Assembly (NCBI RefSeq): GCF_042684265.1
Contig: NZ_JBHULB010000017.1
Location: 163,521-227,520, forward strand
DNA: 64,000 nt
Direction: 5' to 3'
From: Croceitalea marina
GTDB taxonomy: Bacteria; Bacteroidota; Bacteroidia; Flavobacteriales; Flavobacteriaceae
This document shows, piece after piece, positions 9,087 to 17,198 of the stretch. Numbering within the stretch: the first letter of the stretch is position 1; every line of letters begins with the position of its first letter. The translations under genes and the position numbers were made by a program. The notes beneath the pieces were generated by a model that saw only the letters and a program-made list of their open reading frames with translations, was not told the DNA's origin and did not search any database.

Positions 9087-9950
9087 TTACTTCTTAATAG
9101 CTAAATTGATTAAGCATTTCTTTAAGCTCTCTTTCCAATGAGGAATAGCAATTCCTAAAATATCTTTAATCTTGGTTTTATCTATAACGCTATATAAAGG
9201 GCGGTTAGCTGAGGTCATAAAGTCTTTAGCTTTAACAGGTAGAATCTTAGTCTTAATATTGCTATAATCAAAAATAGTAATCGCAAAATCAAACCAACTT
9301 GTAATACCTTCATTACTATAATGGTATAACCCAAAGGCTGTCTTTTTTTTCTCTATGATAACTATGACAGCTCTTGCTAGGTCTCTGGCATACGTAGGAG
9401 TGCCCATTTGGTCTGAAACAACCCGTACTTCATTTTTCTCACTAGCAAGTCGAAGCATTGTTTTAAAAAAATTATTCCCATATTCTGAATAGAGCCATGA
9501 GGTTCTTATTATAAAATAGTCTTCTAATACCTCAGCAACTACCTTTTCGCCTTTGAGTTTTGTTTCACCATAAACATTTAAAGGTTTGGTCTCATCCGCT
9601 TCAGTATAAGGCTTTGTTTGTTTTCCATCAAACACAAAGTCCGTTGAAATATGAATTAGAATAGCTTTATGCTTCTTACATACATTTGCAAGATTTTCCA
9701 CTCCATGAATATTGAGCGCCTCAGCAGCATCTTTATCTGTTTCTGCTTTATCTACCGCTGTATATGCAGCACAATTAATACAATACGAAATAGAGTTGTT
9801 TTCGAAAAAAGCTTTTACATCCTCCTCTTTTGTAATATCTAATTTATTCTTATCTGTAAAAATGAAATTCAACTCTTTTGAACTTTGCACAACATCTTTA
9901 ATACACCTCCCCAATTGCCCATTGCCACCGGTTACAAGTACGCTTTTCAT
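9087..9950 (-). CDS. rfbD: dTDP-4-dehydrorhamnose reductase
   Basis: 287 residues, extended SDR enzyme. 'TGGNGQLG' at 7-14 binds NADP, and 'YGETKLKGE' near 128 contains the YxxxK catalytic pair. 'TSWLYSEYGNNFFKTML' and 'QMGTPTYARDLA' are characteristic RfbD segments. It performs the last step of dTDP-L-rhamnose synthesis in the cytoplasm. Its start overlaps the stop of rfbC by 4 bases, and it ends the rfbBACD block. No unusual residues were noticed. Confidence 0.95.
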   Translation of the reverse strand: MKSVLVTGGNGQLGRCIKDVVQSSKELNFIFTDKNKLDITKEEDVKAFFENNSISYCINCAAYTAVDKAETDKDAAEALNIHGVENLANVCKKHKAILIHISTDFVFDGKQTKPYTEADETKPLNVYGETKLKGEKVVAEVLEDYFIIRTSWLYSEYGNNFFKTMLRLASEKNEVRVVSDQMGTPTYARDLARAVIVIIEKKKTAFGLYHYSNEGITSWFDFAITIFDYSNIKTKILPVKAKDFMTSANRPLYSVIDKTKIKDILGIAIPHWKESLKKCLINLAIKK

Positions 9951-10492
9951 AATCTAGCTTCGCTTAGAATAGGTAAGTTCAAATCTCTCTCTGAGGCTTT
10001 AATTTTATCCGGTTCAATTCTCCAATCAATATTCAAGGTAGGGTCGTTGTATATTATCCCTCCTTCACTACTCTTATTATAGTAATTATCACATTTGTAA
10101 AAGAACTCTGCTGAGTCTGATAACGTTACAAATCCGTGACCAAAACCTCTAGGAATAAATACTTGTTTCTTATTACTATCACTTAATTCTATTGCAATGT
10201 GTTGGCCAAAAGTAATAGAGTCTTTTCGCAAATCAACTACTACATCTAATACTTCTCCCTGCAAAACACGTACTAATTTTGCCTGTGCATGTTCGCCTAT
10301 TTGATAATGGATAGCTCTAATGACTCCTTTTGTTGAAAAGGATTGATTGTCTTGTACAAAATTGATCTCAGCACCGATTCCTTCATCAAAAACCTGTTTG
10401 TTGTAAGATTCAAAAAAAGAGCCTCTTTTATCCTTAAAAACATCTGGTTCTAAAACGAAACACCCCTTCAGTTTGGTTTCTGTAAAAGTCAT
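9947..10492 (-). CDS. rfbC: dTDP-4-dehydrorhamnose 3,5-epimerase
   Basis: 181 residues, the normal RmlC length, a cupin-type fold. 'DKRGSFFESYNKQVF' is the typical start of the active-site region. 'GVIRAIHYQIGEHAQAKLVR' contains the catalytic His and the conserved AQxKLVR run; most RmlC enzymes have RGLHYQ where this one has RAIHYQ. 'PRGFGHGFVTLS' is conserved. It epimerises the 4-keto sugar at C3 and C5 before RfbD acts. It overlaps rfbA and rfbD by 4 bases each. Confidence 0.95.
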   Translation of the reverse strand: MTFTETKLKGCFVLEPDVFKDKRGSFFESYNKQVFDEGIGAEINFVQDNQSFSTKGVIRAIHYQIGEHAQAKLVRVLQGEVLDVVVDLRKDSITFGQHIAIELSDSNKKQVFIPRGFGHGFVTLSDSAEFFYKCDNYYNKSSEGGIIYNDPTLNIDWRIEPDKIKASERDLNLPILSEARL

Positions 10493-11358
10493 TTGTTCTT
10501 ATTTAAAATACCTAATAAGCTTGCACCGTAACCACTTTTCGCTAAAGGCTTAGCCAAAGCTCGCAACTGCACTTCATTAATATAGCCCATCTCAAAAGCT
10601 GCAGCCTCTATTGCTCCAATTTTTAACCCTTGGCGCTCTTCAATTACCTCTACAAATTGGGAGGCCTGCATTAAAGATTGGAAAGTTCCCGTATCCAACC
10701 ATGCAGTTCCTGCATCTAAAATGCTGACATTAAGTTTATTCTCTTCTAGATAAGCTTTATTAATATCTGTTATTTCCAACTCTCCTCTTTGGCTAGGTGA
10801 AATCTTCTTTGCAATTTCTACTACGTTATTATCATAAAAATAAATTCCTGGTACAACGTAATTGGATTTAGGATGCTCCGGCTTTTCTTCAATACTTATC
10901 GCTTTACCATTTTCATCGAATTCAACGACACCATACCTTTCTGGGTCATTAACACGGTACGCATAGATAACACCTCCATCCGGGTTAGTATTAGATTGTA
11001 AAAGTTTATTTAACCCAGAGCCATAAAAAATATTATCTCCAAGAATTAAGGCAACTTTGTCATTTCCAATAAATTCTTCGCCAATAATAAATGCTTCTGC
11101 CAGTCCATTTGGTTTCTCTTGAGCAGCATATGAAAATGAGCAACCATATTTTTCTCCATCACCGAGCAAGTCTCTAAACAATGGCAAATCTTTTGGTGTA
11201 GAAATTATCAAAATTTCATTAATTCCTGAATACATTAAAGTGGATAAAGGATAATAAATCATCGGCTTATTATAAATAGGCATCAATTGCTTACTTATTG
11301 ATAAGGTAAGTGGATGTAACCGAGTTCCAGAACCGCCAGCTAAAATTATTCCCTTCAT
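10489..11358 (-). CDS. rfbA: Glucose-1-phosphate thymidylyltransferase
   Basis: 289 residues. 'GGSGTRLHPLT' at 8-18 is the nucleotide-binding signature, 'YNKPMIYYPLSTLM' follows, 'LGDNIFYG' near 107 holds the Mg-binding Asp, and 'EKPEHPKSNY' and 'GTAWLDTGT' are specific to RmlA. It makes dTDP-glucose from Glc-1-P and dTTP and is normally inhibited by dTDP-rhamnose. It lies 35 bases after rfbB and overlaps rfbC by 4 bases. Confidence 0.96.
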   Translation of the reverse strand: MKGIILAGGSGTRLHPLTLSISKQLMPIYNKPMIYYPLSTLMYSGINEILIISTPKDLPLFRDLLGDGEKYGCSFSYAAQEKPNGLAEAFIIGEEFIGNDKVALILGDNIFYGSGLNKLLQSNTNPDGGVIYAYRVNDPERYGVVEFDENGKAISIEEKPEHPKSNYVVPGIYFYDNNVVEIAKKISPSQRGELEITDINKAYLEENKLNVSILDAGTAWLDTGTFQSLMQASQFVEVIEERQGLKIGAIEAAAFEMGYINEVQLRALAKPLAKSGYGASLLGILNKNK

Positions 11359-11393
11359 TTTTTACTTATTAAAACCTCTTTATTTTACTATTC

Positions 11394-12437
11394 CTATAAG
11401 TACATTTTTGAATAGTATTCTTGATACTCACCTGATGTTACATTCTTTAACCATTCTTTGTTTTCTAAATACCAATCAATTGTTTTTTCAAGGCCTTCCT
11501 CAAAAGTGACAGAGGGTTTCCACCCTAGTTCTGTGTTTATCTTACTGGCATCTATTGCATATCTTAAATCATGCCCTGGTCTATCCTTTACAAAACTTAT
11601 GAGGTTTTGAGATGTCCCAGCAGGATTATTCAATCTACTATCCATCTTGTCACAGAGCAGTTTTACTAAATCTATATTCTTCCATTCGTTAAACCCTCCA
11701 ATATTATAGGTTTCTTGGTTGGTTCCTTTGTGGAATACTAAATCTATAGCTTCTGCATGGTCTTCTACATATAACCAGTCTCTTGTGTAGTTTCCATCTC
11801 CATATACTGGCAAGGGTTTTCTTTCGATTATATTATTGATAAAAAGGGGAATCAATTTTTCCGGGAAATGATTTGGACCATAATTATTAGAGCAATTAGA
11901 GATTACATAAGGTAAGTTATATGTTTCTCCATAAGACCTAACAAAATGGTCTGAACTAGCTTTTGATGCTGAGTATGGCGAATTAGGATCGTAAGGTGTT
12001 TTCTCAGTAAAAAGACCTTCACTTTCTAAAGACCCATATACCTCATCCGTACTAATATGGTAAAAACGTTTACCTTCAAAATTGCTTTTCCATAAATCTT
12101 TTGCTGTATTTAAAAGATTTACGGTGCCAAAAATATTGGTCTTGACAAAAGCTAATGGGTCTTTTATAGAACGATCAACGTGAGACTCTGCAGCTAAATG
12201 AATTATTCCGTCAAACCTATATTTCTCAAAGACCTGGTTTACAAAAGATGTATCAACAATATCTCCCTTTATAAAAGTATAGTTATTGGCGCGCTCAATG
12301 TCTCTTAAATTTTCTAAGTTGCCCGCGTAAGTGAGCTTATCGAAATTAAAAATATGATACTGAGGGTAATTTTTTACCAGTCTTCTAATAACATGAGACC
12401 CTATAAAACCTGCTCCTCCTGTTATAAGTAAATTCAT
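11394..12437 (-). CDS. rfbB: dTDP-glucose 4,6-dehydratase
   Basis: 347 residues, extended SDR. 'TGGAGFIGSHVIRRL' at 6-20 binds NAD, 'HISTDEVYGSL' near 130 carries the catalytic Thr-Asp-Glu triad, and 'YSASKASSDHFVR' has the YxxxK pair. 'RDWLYVEDH' and 'KDRPGHDLRYAID' are typical RmlB signatures. It converts dTDP-glucose to the 4-keto-6-deoxy intermediate. It is the first gene of the rfbBACD group; 67 bases separate it from the DUF6909 gene upstream, with no clear terminator between them. Confidence 0.96.
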   Translation of the reverse strand: MNLLITGGAGFIGSHVIRRLVKNYPQYHIFNFDKLTYAGNLENLRDIERANNYTFIKGDIVDTSFVNQVFEKYRFDGIIHLAAESHVDRSIKDPLAFVKTNIFGTVNLLNTAKDLWKSNFEGKRFYHISTDEVYGSLESEGLFTEKTPYDPNSPYSASKASSDHFVRSYGETYNLPYVISNCSNNYGPNHFPEKLIPLFINNIIERKPLPVYGDGNYTRDWLYVEDHAEAIDLVFHKGTNQETYNIGGFNEWKNIDLVKLLCDKMDSRLNNPAGTSQNLISFVKDRPGHDLRYAIDASKINTELGWKPSVTFEEGLEKTIDWYLENKEWLKNVTSGEYQEYYSKMYL

Positions 12438-12504
12438 AAAAAAGATTATAGTGTTCTTAGAGTCTGGCCAAAAATCTCATTTTAAATCATAAACATAGAC
12501 CGTG

Positions 12505-14190
12505 TTAGTTGCCGAACACTTGCTCTAAAATTTTATCCGTGATTAAGTAAGTTGGTTTTACTCCTGTGGTGCCAAGTCCTCCGGAGGCTAAAGTACTACC
12601 TGTCTCCAAAGGATTATCAGATGCATAGTACGCATATCTTACTTTGACCTCTTTACTTATGCTTTTCCGTATTTGGGAAGCCGATTGAATCGCTTTTTGG
12701 TAATGCACACCCTCCATTTCCAGTCCGATTACGTTCCAAGTGGAATCGTAAAAAAACTGCAGAATATCCTTATTCTGTAGAGAGGTTCCTAAAACGGTTA
12801 CCATAGTACCTTCCAATACTTTTAAGCCATGCCCTTTAAAGTCTTCGGCACATAGTGCGTTCTTGAAGGGATAGTTATCTGCTGTGCCCTCAAAAATATG
12901 GGCGGAGGGAATCATCAAATCTCCTTTACCTCCTTCTAAAATACCCGCTTTACCCATTATAGAAACCGAATCAACGTTTAAAAATAATTTCTCGCCAGCA
13001 ACTTCATAAGGCTTAAGCAACTCATCGATAGTTTCGTAAGCCTGCTCTCCAAAGGCGTAATCCATTACAAATATAACAGGTTTTTCTGCCTCAGGTCCGT
13101 CCTCAGAAAAATTGTAACAACAGGCTGCCTTTGCCACTTTTGCCATATCAAAAATTTGAACATCAATGTTTGCTCCAGATTTATCGTCAATATAAATCAT
13201 TCCATTTTTAGTGGCCATTTGCGTCACTTTCTCCCTTAAATCTTTATTTGCAGAAGAACTAAGTGTTTCATAAATGTCGAGGGAATCGGTATTTGGAAAC
13301 TCTTGTTTCAACGCCTTTTTGGCGAACAACGAATTCATAACACTGTGCATGTTGGCACTGATAATATGAAGCGGCCTATGGAATAATCCGTTTTTCTTAA
13401 GCGTTTCTTTTATGGTATCTGCCCATCTTTCACCATGAATATGATGTCCTATTCTTTCGCGAAGAAGCGGCGTAAAGGTAACTGTTCTCTTATCACCTGT
13501 CGTTTCTTCTTCTATGGCTAATTTACCCAACCAATACACAATATTCAAAAAGCGATCCGGTCGGCTTTTGGACTTTAGTTTATCATGGATATCAGAAACC
13601 TCATCAAAAGACCTTCCTAAAATATTGGCCGTATGGATAAGGGCAACTTCTCTTTCAGCATTCGTTTTTTCCGGTTTGAGAATAAATTCTACCAACTTTT
13701 CCCAGTCGCGTACGGTTGCTTTTCCATCCTCTATTAATACTCTGTCACAAATCTTACCAGATTCAACATAAAGAAAAGTCAAATGGGTAAGAATGTCGTA
13801 AATATCAGAACGCCCCCTGGTAATTTCTATATTCATTTGCTCATCATCGATACGATAGCAATTTCTTCTTCTTTTTGGAGGAACTATCGGTTTTAGATGC
13901 GATTTGGAAAAGCCTTCATCTGAAGTTAGATTGATGAAACGGCACTCTTCAATGCCTATCGGAAGTCGCTCTAAAACGTAAATAAGTCCGTTCAATTCTG
14001 CTTTTTCCTCAGCAATAGTGCCATAAATTTCAGGTCGTAACGAAAGTAAAGCATTGCGGAGTGCATTACCCGAAACTCCTGAAGGTTTATAAAAACCTCT
14101 ATTGAGCAAATGGCGCATGGTAATGTACAAGCGCTCAATAGCGTTTGTGGATTCTTGAGCTCTAGTTGTTTCTTTGATTTTTGTACCCAT
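12505..14190 (-). CDS. DUF6909 family protein with a nucleosidase/phosphorylase-like C-terminal half
   Basis: I recognise this as a conserved Bacteroidota family (DUF6909), with no established function. The ATG at 14190 gives 561 residues; an in-frame ATG at 14214 would add eight residues with no better ribosome-binding context. The N-terminal half is helical and basic, with 'PPKRRRNCYRID' near 110. The C-terminal half resembles purine nucleoside phosphorylase or AMP nucleosidase folds: 'GTSLQNKDILQFF' and 'GLEMEGVHYQKAI', the latter recalling the EMEaa nucleoside-binding motif. Enzymatic activity is inference only. It lies on the same strand as the GH3 gene, 60 bases downstream. Confidence 0.6.
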   Translation of the reverse strand: MGTKIKETTRAQESTNAIERLYITMRHLLNRGFYKPSGVSGNALRNALLSLRPEIYGTIAEEKAELNGLIYVLERLPIGIEECRFINLTSDEGFSKSHLKPIVPPKRRRNCYRIDDEQMNIEITRGRSDIYDILTHLTFLYVESGKICDRVLIEDGKATVRDWEKLVEFILKPEKTNAEREVALIHTANILGRSFDEVSDIHDKLKSKSRPDRFLNIVYWLGKLAIEEETTGDKRTVTFTPLLRERIGHHIHGERWADTIKETLKKNGLFHRPLHIISANMHSVMNSLFAKKALKQEFPNTDSLDIYETLSSSANKDLREKVTQMATKNGMIYIDDKSGANIDVQIFDMAKVAKAACCYNFSEDGPEAEKPVIFVMDYAFGEQAYETIDELLKPYEVAGEKLFLNVDSVSIMGKAGILEGGKGDLMIPSAHIFEGTADNYPFKNALCAEDFKGHGLKVLEGTMVTVLGTSLQNKDILQFFYDSTWNVIGLEMEGVHYQKAIQSASQIRKSISKEVKVRYAYYASDNPLETGSTLASGGLGTTGVKPTYLITDKILEQVFGN

Positions 14191-14249
14191 ATCGACTTCT
14201 TTACAAAAGTACATGGAAATTCCTTGAAAAGTAAATGGCTGACTTTAGT

Positions 14250-15743
14250 TTATGTTGTGAAGGGTTGAATTGCATCCGCTACTTTTCTATCGTTAGCCAA
14301 GCGTTGTACTTTATTTTGCCCCCCCAATTTGCCTAGTGTTTTCATATAATTTTGAAAACCATCTTTAGAAACTTGTGTTACTTTGAGTTGCTGCAGAATT
14401 TTACCGTCGATCAAATCAAAATAATAACTGTTCTGTTTTTGCATTGAAGTATCTAAAATGGAACAGAATTTTTCTAGCTGAGTGGGTGGTTTTTCAAACT
14501 CGACAAACCATTCATGATAAGGCAGGCCTTCCTTTGGTGTAGTTTGTGGTGCTACCGTGAATTCATTTACTTCGGCATCAGTTTCTTCAATGGCCAGTCG
14601 CATCGCTTCTTCTACTTCTTTAGCAATTACATGTTCGCCAAAGGCTGAAATAAAATGTTTAATCCTGCCAGAGACTACTATTTTATAGGGTTTTAAAGAA
14701 ATAAACTGAACGGTATCTCCTAGATTATACCCCCATAAACCAGCGTCGGTGCTAATAATCATAGCGTAGTTAACCCCTAGCTCTACATCTTTGATAGTAA
14801 GACGTTGAGGATTTTCAGTGTAAAAATCATCTGCCTTTACAAACTCATAAAATATCCCTGAATTGAGTAAAAGCAACATTCCCTTTTCTTTTTGGGAATT
14901 TTGATAGGCAAAAAACCCTTCACTTGCGGGGAATAGTTCGATACTATCTACCTTTCGGCCAATCAAATTTTCAAACTTTGAGCGATAGGGTTCATAGTTG
15001 ACACCACCATAAATGAACAATTGAAAATTTTCAAACAACTCGCCTACCTTTTTACCAGTTTTTAAATTTAACTTTTCAAAATACATCTGAACCCAAGATG
15101 GTATACCGGCTATAACGGACATATCTTCCTTTTCGGTTTCCTTGATTATCTCATTGACCTTGGTTTCCCAATCTTCAATACAGTTGGTTTCCCAACTGGG
15201 CAGTCGGTTTTTCTGCAGGTAGCTCGGCACATAGTGCGCCGATATGCCCGAAAGCCTCCCTAATTTAATGCCGTTCTTATCTTCCAGAACCGGACTGCCT
15301 TGCAGAAAAATCATCTTACCATTAACAAAATCTGCGTTACCCGTTTCATGTATGTAATTTAGAATGGCATTTCTGGAAGCTTCTACCTGATTCTTAATAG
15401 ATGATTTGGTAATGGGAATATATTTAGCGCCAGAAGTGGTACCGGAAGTTTTTGCGAAATAAATAGGCTTACCCGGCCAAAGCACATCTTCTCTGCCTTC
15501 TATAATTTTTTCAACATAAGCCTTAAGCTCCTCGTAATCTCTTATCGGCACCTGCCTTGTAAAATCTTCATAGGTTTGAATAGATTCAAAATTATGGTCT
15601 TGGCCAAACTGAGTGGTTATGGCAGCACGTATAAGATGATCAAAAACCTGTTTTTGGGCTTTATGCGGATTTAAAATCCAATCGGTATTTTTTTTTGCTA
15701 TTCTTTTGGCGAAGAGCTTCGCGGCAAATGCTTTAAGCGACAT
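14250..15743 (-). CDS. GH3 family acyl-adenylating protein
   Basis: The ATG at 15743 gives 497 residues ('MSLKAFAAKLF'); a TTG at 15752 is possible but less likely because it overlaps the upstream gene. 'FAKTSGTTSGAKYIPIT' near 105 is the P-loop-like motif of adenylate-forming enzymes, 'PASEGFFAY' and 'YNLGDTVQF' are GH3 signatures, and 'GRIKHFISAFGEHV' is the C-terminal hinge region. Plant GH3 proteins conjugate amino acids to acyl acids such as auxin; the bacterial substrate is not known. It is 5 bases downstream of the M23 peptidase gene and probably co-transcribed with it. Confidence 0.87.
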   Translation of the reverse strand: MSLKAFAAKLFAKRIAKKNTDWILNPHKAQKQVFDHLIRAAITTQFGQDHNFESIQTYEDFTRQVPIRDYEELKAYVEKIIEGREDVLWPGKPIYFAKTSGTTSGAKYIPITKSSIKNQVEASRNAILNYIHETGNADFVNGKMIFLQGSPVLEDKNGIKLGRLSGISAHYVPSYLQKNRLPSWETNCIEDWETKVNEIIKETEKEDMSVIAGIPSWVQMYFEKLNLKTGKKVGELFENFQLFIYGGVNYEPYRSKFENLIGRKVDSIELFPASEGFFAYQNSQKEKGMLLLLNSGIFYEFVKADDFYTENPQRLTIKDVELGVNYAMIISTDAGLWGYNLGDTVQFISLKPYKIVVSGRIKHFISAFGEHVIAKEVEEAMRLAIEETDAEVNEFTVAPQTTPKEGLPYHEWFVEFEKPPTQLEKFCSILDTSMQKQNSYYFDLIDGKILQQLKVTQVSKDGFQNYMKTLGKLGGQNKVQRLANDRKVADAIQPFTT

Positions 15744-15748
15744 AGGTA

Positions 15749-16618
15749 TCAATTAAAGTCGATATAATCTTGCGGATTCAAAGGTTTTCCTTTCTTCCAA
15801 AGCTCAAAATGTAAGTGAGGCCCCGTAGTTAGTTCGCCCGTATTACCAACACCGGCAATTACCTCTCCTGCTTTTATGATATCACCTTGCGATTTGCTCA
15901 GCGAGCCATTATGCTTATACACAGAAATTAAATCTTCTTTATGTTCTACAATAATAACGTAGCCCGTATCTGAAGTCCATTCGGCAAAAATAACGGTGCC
16001 GTCCGCTACCGCTTTAACGGGGGTATCCTTTGTGGCTGAAATATCGGTAGCATAATGTTTTTTCTGTAAATCATACCCTTGGGTTACCGAGCCGTTTATA
16101 GGTGAGAAAAGAACTTCTCCAGCATTTCCGGTATTTCGTTCAAAAAGGTTGTATTTATCTTCAAGCTCCACTTGTTCCCGCAGGGCCAAGTCTTCTCGAA
16201 TAGGCTTTAAATCGATTGTAGAGGGGTCGAGCTTAAACTGTTCAAACAAAGAGTCTCTATTGATTTCGTTATTCTCAATATCACCACGTAGCACGAGCCG
16301 AACGTTTTCTAAATACTTATTGGTATATTCTAAAACTGCTACCAAAGAATCGGTTTTATAGGTCAGCTCCGTTGCCTGCCTTTTTAGACGTGTAGAAGAA
16401 TAGCCAGGAATGTACTCTCTTAAAGGCGTAAATGCCACTAAGAGCGTTGTTAGCCCAATCAAAATAATGATAAACAATGTGCCAGTGACGAACACATTTA
16501 GCCTGCTTAATTTGAAGGATATTTTCTCTTCAAAAGTACTTTCGTTAAGTATCACCAAGCGGTACTTATGCAGTAGCTTCCGTTTTATTTCTTTGCCTTT
16601 TTTTTGCTTTTTGGCCAT
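15749..16618 (-). CDS. M23 family metallopeptidase (LytM domain), membrane-anchored
   Basis: The ATG at 16618 ('MAKKQKKGKE') gives 289 residues; a TTG nine bases upstream is a weaker alternative. A basic N-terminus is followed by TM at about 43-63, a helical linker, and an M23 domain from about 175. Zinc ligands H188 and D192 ('HYATD') and H268/H270 ('HLHFE') are all present, so it can be catalytically active on peptidoglycan cross-links or crossbridges in the periplasm. It is divergently transcribed from tatA, and it heads a unit with the GH3 and possibly DUF6909 genes, an arrangement that I believe is common in Flavobacteriaceae. Confidence 0.9.
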   Translation of the reverse strand: MAKKQKKGKEIKRKLLHKYRLVILNESTFEEKISFKLSRLNVFVTGTLFIIILIGLTTLLVAFTPLREYIPGYSSTRLKRQATELTYKTDSLVAVLEYTNKYLENVRLVLRGDIENNEINRDSLFEQFKLDPSTIDLKPIREDLALREQVELEDKYNLFERNTGNAGEVLFSPINGSVTQGYDLQKKHYATDISATKDTPVKAVADGTVIFAEWTSDTGYVIIVEHKEDLISVYKHNGSLSKSQGDIIKAGEVIAGVGNTGELTTGPHLHFELWKKGKPLNPQDYIDFN

Positions 16619-16763
16619 AATACACAAATATAATCTTAGATTTTAACATGGGCAGTATCCATCTAAAATTGTGAAATCTTTAGCAAATCTCTAAAAATCA
16701 ATGAATACTGCAATTCTTAACGTAATTTTACGTTATCAAAAATAGGTGCATCTTCTTTTTTTG

Positions 16764-16771
16764 TACTTTTG
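16764..16771 (+). promoter_or_regulatory. Candidate -7 promoter element for tatA
   Basis: TACTTTTG matches the Bacteroidota -7 consensus TAnnTTTG and lies 24 bases before the tatA start codon. No convincing -33 TTTG is found 17-23 bases upstream, so support is partial. Confidence 0.35.
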
Positions 16772-16794
16772 AAATCTATTTAAAATTTAAATTC

Positions 16795-16989
16795 ATGATT
16801 GCTCAAAATATATTTCTTGGTTTAGTTGGTCCTTGGCAGATAGCCATTATTGTTTTGTGTATTCTTTTACTTTTTGGAGGAAAGAAAATTCCTGAATTAA
16901 TGCGCGGACTTGGTAGCGGTATCAAAGAATTTAAAGACGCCTCCAAAGAGGACGAAAAACTTGAAGACAAAACGAGCGAAAACTCTTAA
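16795..16989 (+). CDS. tatA: Twin-arginine translocase TatA/TatE family subunit
   Basis: 64 residues. One N-terminal membrane helix (about 12-29) is followed by 'FGGKKIPELMRGLGSGIKEF', the TatA amphipathic helix with the FG hinge, then a short acidic tail. TatA oligomerises to form the pore through which folded Tat substrates cross the inner membrane, with TatBC as receptor; tatC is not in the window. It is divergent from the M23 gene. Confidence 0.92.
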   Translation: MIAQNIFLGLVGPWQIAIIVLCILLLFGGKKIPELMRGLGSGIKEFKDASKEDEKLEDKTSENS

Positions 16990-17198
16990 ACTTCAAGCTT
17001 CCCAAGTATACTCTAGATACACTATTTTGTGGGTAACATCGATTGAAAACATCTTTAAATCAAGATTCACCCCGTAAACCTTCGTTTTCACAACAAAAAC
17101 TAATTCCTTTAAGCATGATAGCGTACTTTCGACGTTATTACTACAAGACTTTTGTGTTAAAATCACAAAAAAATGCAGTAGTCGAACTAAAGTGAATC

